From an uncultured Erysipelotrichaceae bacterium (GTDB taxonomy: Bacteria > Bacillota_I > Bacilli_A > Erysipelotrichales > Erysipelotrichaceae), in contig CANSQL010000017.1 in the NCBI GenBank assembly GCA_947649125.1, forward strand, positions 1 through 46,760: a stretch of 46,760 nucleotides of DNA, read 5' to 3'. This document shows positions 26,453 to 36,100 of the stretch, one piece after another; position 1 is the stretch's first letter; each line of letters starts with the position of its first letter. Both the position numbers and the translations under genes were made by a program. The notes below the pieces were generated by a model. That model did not search any database. It worked only from the letters and a program-made list of their open reading frames with translations, and had not been told where the DNA came from.

Positions 26453-29400
26453 CTATTCTTTTCTTATTACTCCGTCTGATTTTCTTATCATAAACGCAAT
26501 CATCATTCCTATCATTAGGAAGGAGAAGCCGTTAATATCAATGATCGGAGACGTTGTTGCCGTATCTACAATCGGTGCATCACTCGATACAATTGCATAA
26601 TAGGAATTGTGGTTCGTCGTAAATGTGATATAACCGTTTTGTACTTTAGAAGGAACCATAGTAACCGTTCCGTTATCGGCAATATAAGCAATTCCCAAAT
26701 AACGCTTAGCCGCTAAATCGTCATCTAATTTAATCTTAACTGAGTAATTACCCTTAGGTGTATAAGTTGCACCGTTACGAAGCATATAAATATCGAAGAT
26801 TTTTTCAAATGTATACTTTGCTACTACTTCCTTATTCACGATAGAGGCGATTGTATTTTCCTTTGCGTCCGATGGTAAATCTTCGATAATCAATTCAATA
26901 TCATCAGGGAATTTTCCGATGATACTGACTTTGTTATCTGCGCTGTTAAGCTGATTTACATAACCCGGCCGAAGCGGTTTGTTCGGTCCGATCGGATTAC
27001 TTGGTTTGTTTGGATTATTCGGCTTATCAGGTTTATTTGGGGTATCCGGTTTGTCAGGATTGTCCGGAGTATCCGGTTTATCAGAATCATCAGGTTTTCC
27101 CGGTTTATCAGGATTATCAGGATTGTCCGGTTGATCAGGTTTATCCGGATTATCCGGTTGGTTAGGGTTGTCCGGATCATTACCGTCATCCTTTTCTTGC
27201 AGGTCGGCAAGCGCCTTATTCACAGCATCTGCCGCTTGATCCACTTCAGCCTGTGTAGCTTTTTCGTTTGCTGCTACAACATTTGCATCAGCCAACACAT
27301 GATTCAAATTCTCCAGACTCTCATCTGTATATTTTGAAGAATCGATGTCAGCAGCATCTTTAATCGCTTTATTTAATGCAGTGAAGTCAGCTTTCACTGT
27401 TACATTGATTTGTGCAGTTGCGTTATTATCTGCGCTTGTAACAGTAATGATTGTTGAACCTGATTTTTTCGCTGTAACAGTACCGTTTACTACTTCAACA
27501 ATATCTGTGTCACCGCTTTCCCAAACTAATTCTTTATTAGTCGCATCTTCCGGATTGATTGTTACTTCAATCTCTTTGCTTTCATCTTTTTCTAAAATAA
27601 TTTCATCATCTGCGAATTCAATGCTGTCTACTAATACTTCATCAGGTGCCGACAATTCTTCATATTTCTTGCTTATTGTATAAAGCTGATCTTTGAAGTC
27701 GGAAACGTCTACTAATATTTGCTGTCTGCCTGCTTCGGTAATCCAGCGAGCAGGTTTTCCGCCGGCATATGCCCATCCCGGCTGATTGTTCACCAAGTCA
27801 AAAGCATAATTAGATTTTACAGTCGAGAATAATTGTTCAATATCTTGAGCTAATTCAGGATATGCTTCCTGCATGCGATATAATTTATTAATATCGCGGA
27901 TTCCTTCACCATATTTTTCACTTCTGATGGAAGCTTTTGTCACCTTTTTTTCAGCATCCTTCGGTGATGGATACACCATGAAACAATCGCCCGGCTGGAA
28001 GGAATAATGCGTTGTATCTACTAACGGATCTTCTACCCAAGCATCATAAGCCCAATCTAAGAATCCGTCTACACCTAAAGAACCTGAGAACATCATTGTC
28101 CAGTAACTCTCTGCCGGCAGAGAACGTAAGAATGAATTCGGGAATACATCTGTTCCGGTATAGAAAGTAGTGCTTAAACCTTTTTCTTTACGATCTGCCA
28201 AGAACGGTTTGAAGTCCGCAATATTGTTTCTTAATAAATTTAAGTTATAAGAAAGATCTTCCATTCTGGGCGGTACACCATCACCATTGAAAATATGGTT
28301 ATACGCGCCTTTTTTCTTGAATGACTTACCGTCTTTATTCTTCACTTCATCAATAAGATCAAAAACATTTTTCATCATCGCTCTTTCATCAAAGCCGATG
28401 GAAACCTTATCAAACCAATCCTTTGCATCAAGATGTGCTGTGAAGTCAATTAAGAAAGGTCTCCAATAAGAAGCATAATTGGTTTTATTGGAAATGCTGA
28501 CAGTATCTTTTTTCACTGTGCCTGAAGCTTCATCATAATAAATGATTCGATCGTTCCATGGAATCATACTGTATAAAACGATGTCATCGCCGATACCGAT
28601 TGATTCAGCTACTTCCACAAATTTATCGAAGTAATCATAATCAAATGACCATGTGCCATCAGCCTTTTTCGTCCATTTAATTAATGAAGGGCAACGAATA
28701 TCATCACCGTTTGCAGGATCGATTTCACCGTAAGTCTGTCCGCCCCATGCTTCTTCTACTAATGATGCGGTTAAGGTTACACCGCCATATTCCTTATATT
28801 GTAATAAGTGCGTTCTCAAAATATCGATATGTTCCGGAGAGAACGGTTCAACCTCATAATACTCTGCTGAACTGAAAGGATATGTCCAATAATTAGGTCT
28901 GAAGGTGTAATCTTCAGTATCATCAAATGTAAGATCAATAACCTCAAACGTATAATCGATTGTCTTACCCTCTGTCAATCCGTCAGCCGTAACAGTAATC
29001 TGTCCCGTATAAGTTCCCGGCTGTGTATCTTTACCGGCCTTGAAATCAAGCCATACCAACTGAACTCTGTCTTTACCTAATTGCGCTAAAGGCTCGCTTG
29101 TATCAATAATATCAAAATAGTATTCTTTAGGACCTGTTGGCATGATCGCATTCGGATTAATGGAATACCAGCCTGCATTACCGATAAAGCCCAGCGCTTC
29201 TGTGATAAAGGTAGCTTGTATTGCATCAGAATCAAGAACCGTACCTTTTTCATTTTCAAATTGGCCGATTTCGACTCTGACATTATTTAAATCTTCTGAT
29301 CCACTAAGAATCGCAATTTCCGAAATCGCCTTGTCGTTTTTCCAGCTCCATAAAGTATCCGTTGTCTCATTTACTTTCAGTAACGAATCATAAGCTTTTT

Positions 29401-30235
29401 GTTGAAACTGATCATTGGAATCTACAACAGTAACATGTAATTTATCTTTTTCCTTTACGGTAATTGTCATACTGTTATAGATACCTAGGCTTTGACAGTC
29501 ACCGCTGACCATAGCCGTGCCGCTTCCCTTTGCAGTTACCTTACCTGTCTCATCTACAGTCAAAATTGATTCATCCTCTGTCGCAAACACAAAATCTTCA
29601 GGTAAAGCTGCCCCCACAGGTTCAGTATCATATTCGATCTGATATTCTTGACCTACATAAATCTCTGCGCTTCTGTTTTTAAATGTTACATTAGAAGCTG
29701 TTGCTTTTGGTTTAAAAATATCTGCTCTGGTTACTTGGATATTAGCACCGCTGGCATTGGCGTTCTTTGTACCGGTTGCTTTACATTTCAATGTATGCTC
29801 TTTATTCTCCAAGTTCTTATACTCAACTAGTTTTAAAGCGGACGCCGGTCTGCTCGCAGCATAAGTATCCACTGTTTTAACATCTCCACCGTCAATAGAA
29901 AATTCTATGATGGCATGAGAAGGTGCTTTAAAGCCAAACACTTCAATTCCTGTTCCCTCGAATTTAATCGTATAATATACATCATTATTAGCCGGCTGAG
30001 AGGTATCTACAGTTGTAAAATACTCGTTTGCCGCTACCCCGGCTTTCCATTTTGTACTGGGGTAGTAATAAAATTTATTATTCTCATTTTCACCACCTGC
30101 ATCAAGTTTTGCATTAATTGATATTATATCTTCGGTGCCGCTTGCTGCAATAGTAATTCCGCTTGTAACCAATGAGGTAAGCGCCAATGCAGCAGCGAAT
30201 AAAGATAAACAAAGTTTTTTCAGTTTATTTTTCAT
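26453..30235 (-). CDS. Large surface glycoside hydrolase (GH123/DUF4091-like) with Big2 and FIVAR domains
   Basis: This 1260-residue protein starts with a signal peptide (KLCLSLFAAALALTSLVTSGITIAA). The domain order is a jelly-roll-like module (36-175), a Big2-like domain (175-262) and a beta domain (about 270-435). A catalytic-looking region similar to GH123/DUF4091 (445-860) has an adjacent Asp616-Glu617 in SIGFDERAMM. GH123 enzymes use a neighbouring Asp-Glu pair. A second Big2 domain (866-948), a FIVAR module (949-1015), a D-N-P-K linker (1017-1090), a terminal domain and one C-terminal helix with a short basic tail complete it. No LPxTG is seen. The likely role is removing N-acetylgalactosamine from host glycans. 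I start at the ATG after AAGGGAAG; the open frame extends 41 codons upstream without signal-peptide logic. Confidence 0.85.
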   Translation of the reverse strand: MKNKLKKLCLSLFAAALALTSLVTSGITIAASGTEDIISINAKLDAGGENENNKFYYYPSTKWKAGVAANEYFTTVDTSQPANNDVYYTIKFEGTGIEVFGFKAPSHAIIEFSIDGGDVKTVDTYAASRPASALKLVEYKNLENKEHTLKCKATGTKNANASGANIQVTRADIFKPKATASNVTFKNRSAEIYVGQEYQIEYDTEPVGAALPEDFVFATEDESILTVDETGKVTAKGSGTAMVSGDCQSLGIYNSMTITVKEKDKLHVTVVDSNDQFQQKAYDSLLKVNETTDTLWSWKNDKAISEIAILSGSEDLNNVRVEIGQFENEKGTVLDSDAIQATFITEALGFIGNAGWYSINPNAIMPTGPKEYYFDIIDTSEPLAQLGKDRVQLVWLDFKAGKDTQPGTYTGQITVTADGLTEGKTIDYTFEVIDLTFDDTEDYTFRPNYWTYPFSSAEYYEVEPFSPEHIDILRTHLLQYKEYGGVTLTASLVEEAWGGQTYGEIDPANGDDIRCPSLIKWTKKADGTWSFDYDYFDKFVEVAESIGIGDDIVLYSMIPWNDRIIYYDEASGTVKKDTVSISNKTNYASYWRPFLIDFTAHLDAKDWFDKVSIGFDERAMMKNVFDLIDEVKNKDGKSFKKKGAYNHIFNGDGVPPRMEDLSYNLNLLRNNIADFKPFLADRKEKGLSTTFYTGTDVFPNSFLRSLPAESYWTMMFSGSLGVDGFLDWAYDAWVEDPLVDTTHYSFQPGDCFMVYPSPKDAEKKVTKASIRSEKYGEGIRDINKLYRMQEAYPELAQDIEQLFSTVKSNYAFDLVNNQPGWAYAGGKPARWITEAGRQQILVDVSDFKDQLYTISKKYEELSAPDEVLVDSIEFADDEIILEKDESKEIEVTINPEDATNKELVWESGDTDIVEVVNGTVTAKKSGSTIITVTSADNNATAQINVTVKADFTALNKAIKDAADIDSSKYTDESLENLNHVLADANVVAANEKATQAEVDQAADAVNKALADLQEKDDGNDPDNPNQPDNPDKPDQPDNPDNPDKPGKPDDSDKPDTPDNPDKPDTPNKPDKPNNPNKPSNPIGPNKPLRPGYVNQLNSADNKVSIIGKFPDDIELIIEDLPSDAKENTIASIVNKEVVAKYTFEKIFDIYMLRNGATYTPKGNYSVKIKLDDDLAAKRYLGIAYIADNGTVTMVPSKVQNGYITFTTNHNSYYAIVSSDAPIVDTATTSPIIDINGFSFLMIGMMIAFMIRKSDGVIRKE
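26990..27190 (-). repeat. Low-complexity D-N-P-K-P linker repeat inside the surface protein
   Basis: The coding strand repeats short units encoding PDNPDKPDQPDNPD and variants, residues 1017-1090 of the glycosidase. Such stretches span the cell wall and often vary in copy number between strains. Confidence 0.85.
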
Positions 30236-30520
30236 ATGCTCTTCCCTTTCCTGTTTTTTGAAATATCCGATGATATTTCTTACATTATCTTGTGATTGTA
30301 CATTCTTGCTGAACTGCTTGATATTTACTTCAAACCATAACATCCATACCCCTTTCATACACTCTGATCAATATAACAAGTCGAATATATCAAATCGTAT
30401 ACTTTTGTAGACAGGATTTCAAATGGGAAATTCCTGCTTTTTTTATGCATAAAACATACTTTTTTAACTCTGTATTGTTTTGTTCCCAAAAGTATACGTT
30501 TTTATACATTAAAAGTATAC

Positions 30521-30534
30521 TGTGAGCGTTTACA
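30521..30534 (-). promoter_or_regulatory. Candidate cre box (CcpA site) upstream of the surface glycosidase
   Basis: On the minus strand the sequence is TGTAAACGCTCACA, which fits the cre consensus TGWAARCGYTWNCA with one mismatch. It lies about 290 bp upstream of the start codon between AAAAGTATAC sites. Confidence 0.55.
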
Positions 30535-30664
30535 TTACATAGTATACCTAATTATGGAAAAGTTGTATTTGCACTTTTAAGTAAGTTTTTTGTACTTTTC
30601 GGCATAACGATAAATAAATTTTATTATAAAACGGTATCCTATCTCATTGTTTTTGTTTTCTGTT

Positions 30665-30690
30665 ATAAAAAAAGACAAGAAATTCCTGTC
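30665..30690 (-). terminator. Terminator of obgE
   Basis: On the minus strand GACAGGA pairs with TTCTTGTC (one G-T), followed by seven T. It overlaps the intergenic edge directly after the obgE stop. Confidence 0.75.
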
Positions 30691-30694
30691 CTTT

Positions 30695-31981
30695 TTATTC
30701 ATCTTCAAATACAAATTCAATATTACAGATGACTACGGTATCACCGTTGACACAGCCTGCATCACGAAGCGACTGATCTACGTTCAGCTTACGCATTCTG
30801 CGGGCAAAGCGCATGATATCCTCATCATTGGTAAGCTTTGAAGCGGAAAAATTACGTTCAATGATCGGTCCGCTGACTTCCCATTCATGCTCGGCAAGCT
30901 TTTGAATCGTAAACGGTGCTTCCTCCGGCTTGAATTGATACAATACGCCCTCTGCGGTTGAATCCTCATCCTGAAATAACGGAAACTGCTCCGTCACTTC
31001 CAACAGATCGGCAGCGCGATATAACACCGGTTCTAAGCCCTCTGCGATAATCGTCGTTGCCTCAAAAACTTCAACATCGGGATATGCCTTGCGAAATCGG
31101 TTTAAATTTTCTGCGGCATCATCTAAATCCATCTTATTCGCAATCACGATCTGCGGGCGCTCCAACAAACGATATTCATACTGCTTCAATTCATCATTGA
31201 TCGTCTGATAATCATTTAGCGGATCACGTCCGTCATTGGCCCCCATATCGATCACATGGATTATGACACGACAGCGCTCGATATGGCGCAGAAACTGATG
31301 TCCCAAGCCCTTGCCCTGTGCGGCACCGGCAATCAATCCGGGCAAATCAGCCATCACAAAGCTGCGTCCGTCAGGCACCTGCACGACACCTAAATTCGGT
31401 GTAATCGTCGTAAAATGATAATCGGCAATCTCCGGTTTAGCCTTACTGACAACAGACAACAATGTCGATTTACCGACGGAAGGAAAGCCGACCAGTCCGA
31501 CATCTGCCAAAAGCTTTAATTCCACATCGACATCGCGTTCGATTCCCGGCTCACCGAGCTCACTGTATTGCGGCGCTGTGTTTTTGCTCGTACGAAAATG
31601 CCAGTTGCCACGTCCGCCTTTTCCGCCCTTCGCAATGATTTCCTGTTGATGATTTTTAGTTAAATCGGCTAAAATTGCGCCGGTTTCACTGTCCTTTACC
31701 AAGGTACCGATCGGTACCTTGACGATAAAATCATCACCGTCTGCTCCGTGCATCTTCTTTGTTTTTCCCTTGCCGCCGTCTTCTGCCTTCAGTTTGCGCT
31801 GAAAACGCAGATCCAACAGTGTAGACTTATGGGAATCCGCTTCAAAAATCACATTTCCGCCGCGTCCGCCGTCTCCGCCGCTCGGTCCGCCGTAGGCAAC
31901 ATATTTCTCATGACGAAACGCAACAATGCCGTCTCCGCCCTTTCCTGCCTTAATATGCAGCTTTACACGATCTATAAACAT
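30695..31981 (-). CDS. obgE: GTPase ObgE/CgtA
   Basis: Obg is an essential GTPase of 50S assembly and stress. The glycine-rich Obg fold (MFIDRVKLHIKAGKGGDGIVAFRHEKY...GGPSGGDGGRGG) comes first. The G domain has G1 GFPSVGKST, G3 DLPGLIAGAAQGKGLG and G4 NKMD. The C-terminal OCT domain ends RMRKLNVDQSLRDAGCVNGDTVVI. It is 428 residues. I use the ATG preceded by GAGGTG six bases upstream; a GTG three codons before it is less likely. It lies after rpmA, separated by a terminator. Confidence 0.98.
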   Translation of the reverse strand: MFIDRVKLHIKAGKGGDGIVAFRHEKYVAYGGPSGGDGGRGGNVIFEADSHKSTLLDLRFQRKLKAEDGGKGKTKKMHGADGDDFIVKVPIGTLVKDSETGAILADLTKNHQQEIIAKGGKGGRGNWHFRTSKNTAPQYSELGEPGIERDVDVELKLLADVGLVGFPSVGKSTLLSVVSKAKPEIADYHFTTITPNLGVVQVPDGRSFVMADLPGLIAGAAQGKGLGHQFLRHIERCRVIIHVIDMGANDGRDPLNDYQTINDELKQYEYRLLERPQIVIANKMDLDDAAENLNRFRKAYPDVEVFEATTIIAEGLEPVLYRAADLLEVTEQFPLFQDEDSTAEGVLYQFKPEEAPFTIQKLAEHEWEVSGPIIERNFSASKLTNDEDIMRFARRMRKLNVDQSLRDAGCVNGDTVVICNIEFVFEDE

Positions 31982-32006
31982 GCTTGGCACCTCACTTCCA
32001 AAAATA

Positions 32007-32027
32007 AAATCCCCGATACGGGGATTT
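32007..32027 (-). terminator. Terminator between rpmA and obgE
   Basis: AATCCCC pairs with GGGGATT around GATAC, and T-rich tracts lie on both sides (TTTTATTTTT on the minus strand). It would separate the ribosomal protein operon from obgE or attenuate read-through. Confidence 0.85.
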
Positions 32028-32032
32028 TTTTA

Positions 32033-32317
32033 TTACGCTGCCGGATAAACGGAAACCTTTTTACGGTCCTTACCCATACGCTCATATTTCACAACACCGT
32101 TTACGGTTGCGAATAAGGTATCATCACCGCCGCGCTTTACATTCGTACCCGGATGAATCTTAGTCCCACGCTGACGATAAATGATACTGCCGGCATGACA
32201 TTTCTGTCCATCTGCAAGTTTTGCTCCCAAACGCTTGGAATGAGAATCACGACCGTTTTTTGTAGAACCTACTCCCTTTTTAGAAGCGAATAACTGAATA
32301 TCTAATACAAATTTCAT
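32033..32317 (-). CDS. rpmA: 50S ribosomal protein L27 (with cleavable N-terminal extension)
   Basis: The sequence [33 protein letters not shown] is bacterial L27. The N-terminal extension ending IQLF before ASKKG is the Firmicutes form that is cut by Prp, whose gene lies directly upstream. Mature L27 reaches the peptidyl-transferase centre. AGGAGGTG precedes the ATG at five to six bases; an in-frame GTG two codons upstream lies inside that ribosome binding site. About 94 residues. Confidence 0.97.
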   Translation of the reverse strand: MKFVLDIQLFASKKGVGSTKNGRDSHSKRLGAKLADGQKCHAGSIIYRQRGTKIHPGTNVKRGGDDTLFATVNGVVKYERMGKDRKKVSVYPAA

Positions 32318-32319
32318 AA

Positions 32320-32634
32320 TCACACCTCCTGATCTGTTACTTGAATATAGTTTTTATAAGATTCCTGCATCGTAATAAGCTGTACGCGAAGCATTTCCAG
32401 CATCACTTGTACATCATGCTCACTCAACAGGTGATTTGTGATTTGAATGAAGCCCTCCTCCATTCGTAAATCACAGTTTGGATGTTGTTCATTCAGTGCA
32501 TTTAATGCACCGATTGCGATACAGGATACTCCGGCACAAACCAAATCCTTGCCCTTGACATCCGCATTCGCATGACCCGATATCGTTATTTTTGATATCA
32601 TCTGCTGCCTGCGCTCAATGTCGATCCTGATCAT
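32320..32634 (-). CDS. prp: Ribosomal-processing cysteine protease Prp
   Basis: The 104-residue protein begins [38 protein letters not shown], with the catalytic His in SGHA and Cys in VCAGVS that define Prp (YsxB). It removes the L27 N-terminal peptide in Firmicutes. It sits between rplU (6 bp) and rpmA (2 bp), the standard order. The ribosome binding site is weak, suggesting coupling to rplU. Confidence 0.95.
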   Translation of the reverse strand: MIRIDIERRQQMISKITISGHANADVKGKDLVCAGVSCIAIGALNALNEQHPNCDLRMEEGFIQITNHLLSEHDVQVMLEMLRVQLITMQESYKNYIQVTDQEV

Positions 32635-32640
32635 ATCGGA

Positions 32641-32952
32641 CTAAGCCTCGATAGAAGTAACAGTCAGTTTTGTATATGGCTGACGATGACCTTGTTTACG
32701 ACGGCTGCTGCCTTTTTTCGCCTTGTATTTGAAAATAGTGATTTTCTTACCTTTACCCTGCTTTTCAACCTTGGCATTTACCTTAACACCCTTTACATAA
32801 GGTGTACCTACACGAGTCGTTCTGTTTGCGTATACTACAACCTTGTCAAACACAACTTCTTCGCCTTCCTGTGCATTCAGTTTCTCAACGAAAATGGTTG
32901 CACCTTCTTCAACACGGATTTGTTTTCCGCCTGTTTCGATAATTGCGTACAT
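32641..32952 (-). CDS. rplU: 50S ribosomal protein L21
   Basis: L21 begins [26 protein letters not shown] and ends [11 protein letters not shown], with [15 protein letters not shown] near the C-terminus. It binds 23S rRNA near L20. At 103 residues it is normal. GGAGGT seven bases upstream sets the start; a 12-codon in-frame extension runs into the leader and is ignored. First gene of rplU-prp-rpmA. Confidence 0.98.
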   Translation of the reverse strand: MYAIIETGGKQIRVEEGATIFVEKLNAQEGEEVVFDKVVVYANRTTRVGTPYVKGVKVNAKVEKQGKGKKITIFKYKAKKGSSRRKQGHRQPYTKLTVTSIEA

Positions 32953-33058
32953 TTGTCGCACCTCCTTCTTTTGCTTAAGACTCGCCACATACGGAGATGA
33001 TTACTCATACTTACTGCCCGTATTATGTGCGGTTGTAAGTCCGAAAGGACATACAACA
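32953..33058 (-). ncRNA. L21 leader RNA (rplU 5' leader)
   Basis: The transcript begins near 33058 and immediately forms a hairpin. GTTGTA/TACAAC and GTCC/GGAC stems (33032-33057) enclose TTTC, with a T-T mismatch. This resembles the L21 leader family of Firmicutes (recalled from memory), thought to give autogenous control by L21. No terminator follows, so translational control is more likely than attenuation. Confidence 0.7.
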
Positions 33059-33064
33059 CGTAGT

Positions 33065-33093
33065 ATATTACCATAAAATTACTGTAATTACAA
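33065..33093 (-). promoter_or_regulatory. Promoter of rplU-prp-rpmA
   Basis: On the minus strand TTGTAA (33088-33093), a 17-bp spacer with extended TGG and TAATAT (33065-33070). Confidence 0.7.
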
Positions 33094-33110
33094 GTTTTTT
33101 ATTTCATTTG

Positions 33111-33130
33111 CGCTTAATTGCGCTTAATTC
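33111..33130. repeat. Two tandem copies of GCGCTTAATT
   Basis: A 10-bp unit is repeated exactly twice, 18 bp upstream of the rplU -35, between dnaE and rplU. It could be an upstream activator site or chance. Confidence 0.6.
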
Positions 33131-33166
33131 ATTGTCCGTAGCTGTAAAAGACTGTTTGACTATGCA

Positions 33167-36100
33167 CTATTCTGCTTCCTGACGCTTTTCATCGATCGGA
33201 ATATAAACGATTTTATTGACGATACAAGATTGCTCCTCTTTTTTCATCGCATCGATCAACAGATAATTGCCCTTTATTAATATATCTCGATACTGCTGAT
33301 AGATTTTCGGAAAAATCACCAAATCGATTTTACCGCTGTCATCTGCCCCTACACCGAACATCATCAGTTCGCCGTTTTTCGTTCGATGCTCGCGTGTTCG
33401 CTCTAAATAGCACAAAAGCTGAATATATCCGCGCTTTGCGCTTAAGCTGATGATCGGCTGCAGCTTTCCGTCGATGTCCTTTCTCAGCTCCTCAATCGGA
33501 TGCTTGGAAAGATAAAAGCCGATTGCTTCACGCTCTTTCATGGAGCGAAGCGTCGCATTTTCACGCATTGTTTTCACAGCCGGCTTGCTGACTAAATCAA
33601 ATTTGATCATGATCTGATTTTCATCCTCGACTTTGACCAAATCACCGTAGCGAAATGCATCATCCATTGTCGCGAGCAGTGATGCACGATTGATTTTAAA
33701 GCAATCCAAGGCACCTGCATGAATCAAAGTCTCCACTGTTTTTTTATTGACCTTTTTCGTTATCATGCGGGCAATAAAATCAAAGTAATCATTAAACTCA
33801 CCGTTTTGATTACGCTCTGCAACGATTGTCGCACAAACCGCTGAACCGATATTCTTAATCGCAGTCAAAGGAAAGCGCAAGGCCTTGTCCTCAATCACAT
33901 AATGATCGAAGGACGCATTGACGGAAGGCACCAGCACCGCAATTCCCCGCTTCTTTGCTTCAAAGATATATTCACTTGATTTTGTTTCCGAGCCGATCAC
34001 ACTGTTTAGTAAGGAACAAAAGAAATACAGCGGATAATTTGCCTTTAAATAAACAAGCTGATACGCAACAAGCGCATAAGCAACCGAATGAGAGCGATTA
34101 AAGCCGTAATTCGCAAACTTCATGATCAATTCATATACATGCTTTGCCAAATCCTTCGTATAGCCTTGTTTTACGGCACCTTCAATAAATTCGGTCTCCA
34201 GCTGTCGTATTTCATTGCTGTGCTTTTTACTGATCGCCTTACGCAGATTATCCGCCTTGGCAAGTGAAAAACCGGCCATTTTCTGTGATATCTGCATAAT
34301 CTGTTCCTGATAGATCATAATGCCGTAAGTATGCTCTAAAATCGGCTTTAAGCTCGGATGAATATAATCGATATACTGCGGATTCTTTTTACGCTTTAAG
34401 TATTCGGGGATATTTTCCATCGGACCGGGACGATACAGCGCTATCGTCGCAACGATATCCTCAAATTCACGAGGCTGCAGCTGTCGAATCAGATTTTTGA
34501 TTCCTTCGGATTCTAACTGAAAGATACCGATCGTATCGCATTGACAAAGCAAGTCGTAGCATTTTTTATCATTTAAAGGAATTTTCATGATATTCAACGG
34601 TTCCTTACGCTCTGCATTGATCGCATGTACGATTTCATCAATGATCGTAAGATTTCTGAGTCCTAAAAAGTCCATTTTGATCAAGCCGAGTTCCTCTAAG
34701 TATTCCATTGTGAATTGAGTGGCGCACATGCCCTCATCCACTTCGATCAACGGACAGATCGTAGTGATTGGTTCGGCCGAAAACACAATACCGCCGGCAT
34801 GCAGCGAGGCGTGTCTTGGAAGTCCTTCCAGCTTTAATGCCTTTTCATAAATATGGCGCAGCTGATTCGAGGAATTTACCATTTGTTTAAAGCGTGGATT
34901 TTGTTCATATGCGTATTTCAAAGTAACCTTAGGCAAAAACGGAATCTGCTTACAAAGCATATCGATATCACGCTGATTGACACGCATGACCTTGCCGATA
35001 TCACGCAGCACCTGCTTCGCACCCAGCGTATTGAACGTAATAATATGAGCGACATGCTCCTTGCCGTATAAATCACGCACATAATCGATGACCTCATTAC
35101 GGCGGTTATCGGGAAAATCGGTATCGATATCGGGCATGGAAATACGCTCGGGATTCAAAAAGCGTTCAAACAACAGCTGATATTGAATCGGATCAACATG
35201 GGTAATTCCCAAACAGTAGGCAACAAGCGAGCCGGCAGCACTTCCCCTGCCCGGTCCGACATAGATATCCTGAGTTCGCGCATAGCGGATAAAGTCATAA
35301 ACGATTAAGAAATAATCGGCATAGTTCATTGATATAATTACTTGAAGCTCATAGTCAAGTCGTTGCTTATATTCAGCAGGAATACTCTTAAAATTCATAC
35401 GCTTCGCTAAGCCTTTATAGCACAGCTTGCGCAAATACTCCTCACTGGATATATCAAGCTTATTTTTGAAATGCGGTAAATGTACATGATTAAACTGAAA
35501 GCTGACCTGACATTGACTCGCAATCGTATCGGTCATCTGTAAATCATCTGCTTCATATAAGCCCTGCATTTCCTCGGGATTTCTGAAATAACGCCGCGGA
35601 GCATAATTCAGCGTTTTATCCTGTAAAGCAACTCCCTGATCGATCGCACAGAGAATTTTATAGCTTTCCTCATCATCCTTGCTTCCGTAATAAACGCGTG
35701 ATAACGCACAGGTGGAGATATTCAGTTCCTGTGCACATTTTTTCAACAACAGATTTTTGATCCGTAATAAGCCCGAATCATTACAGGCAATCGCACAATA
35801 AAAGGATACAAAGCTGTCCTTATACAGTGTCAAAAGCTCTTTGATCAGTGCTTCGTCCTCTTTGACGATTGCCGCTTCTAAGGTTGAATTATCCCCGCCG
35901 TTCAAGACGATGCAGTGCTCTGTATATTCCTTCAGTTCCTCTAAAGTGACCGGTGTTCGATTGGTATTATAGCGAGTGGATAATGCCAATAAGCTTTGAT
36001 AGCCGATATCATCACGTGCCAATACGATCAGGTTGCATACAGTATCACCGTGAGTACAATCACATTCCATGCCGAAAATCGCATGTATGCCCTGTTTTTT

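Larger units (their letters stand above)
30236..30694. promoter_or_regulatory. Upstream region of the surface glycosidase: repeated AAAAGTATAC sites and cre
   Basis: This 459-bp intergenic region is very AT-rich. The 10-mer AAAAGTATAC occurs at 30488-30497 and 30511-30520 in the same orientation, in inverse at 30397-30406, and partly (AGTATAC) at 30541-30547. A cre-like box sits between two of them. Every inverse copy contains TATACT, so some may also serve as -10 elements. I see no gene in it. A frame-extension of the glycosidase runs through 30236-30358 but has no coding support. Confidence 0.55.

Noticed and set aside
26453-26760. Sortase anchor in the surface glycosidase
   Set aside because: No LPxTG or clear variant is present before the C-terminal helix; only VDTATTSPIIDING is there.
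30236-30358. 41-codon N-terminal extension of the surface glycosidase
   Set aside because: The signal peptide begins at the downstream ATG, which has a good Shine-Dalgarno; the extension would bury the signal peptide.
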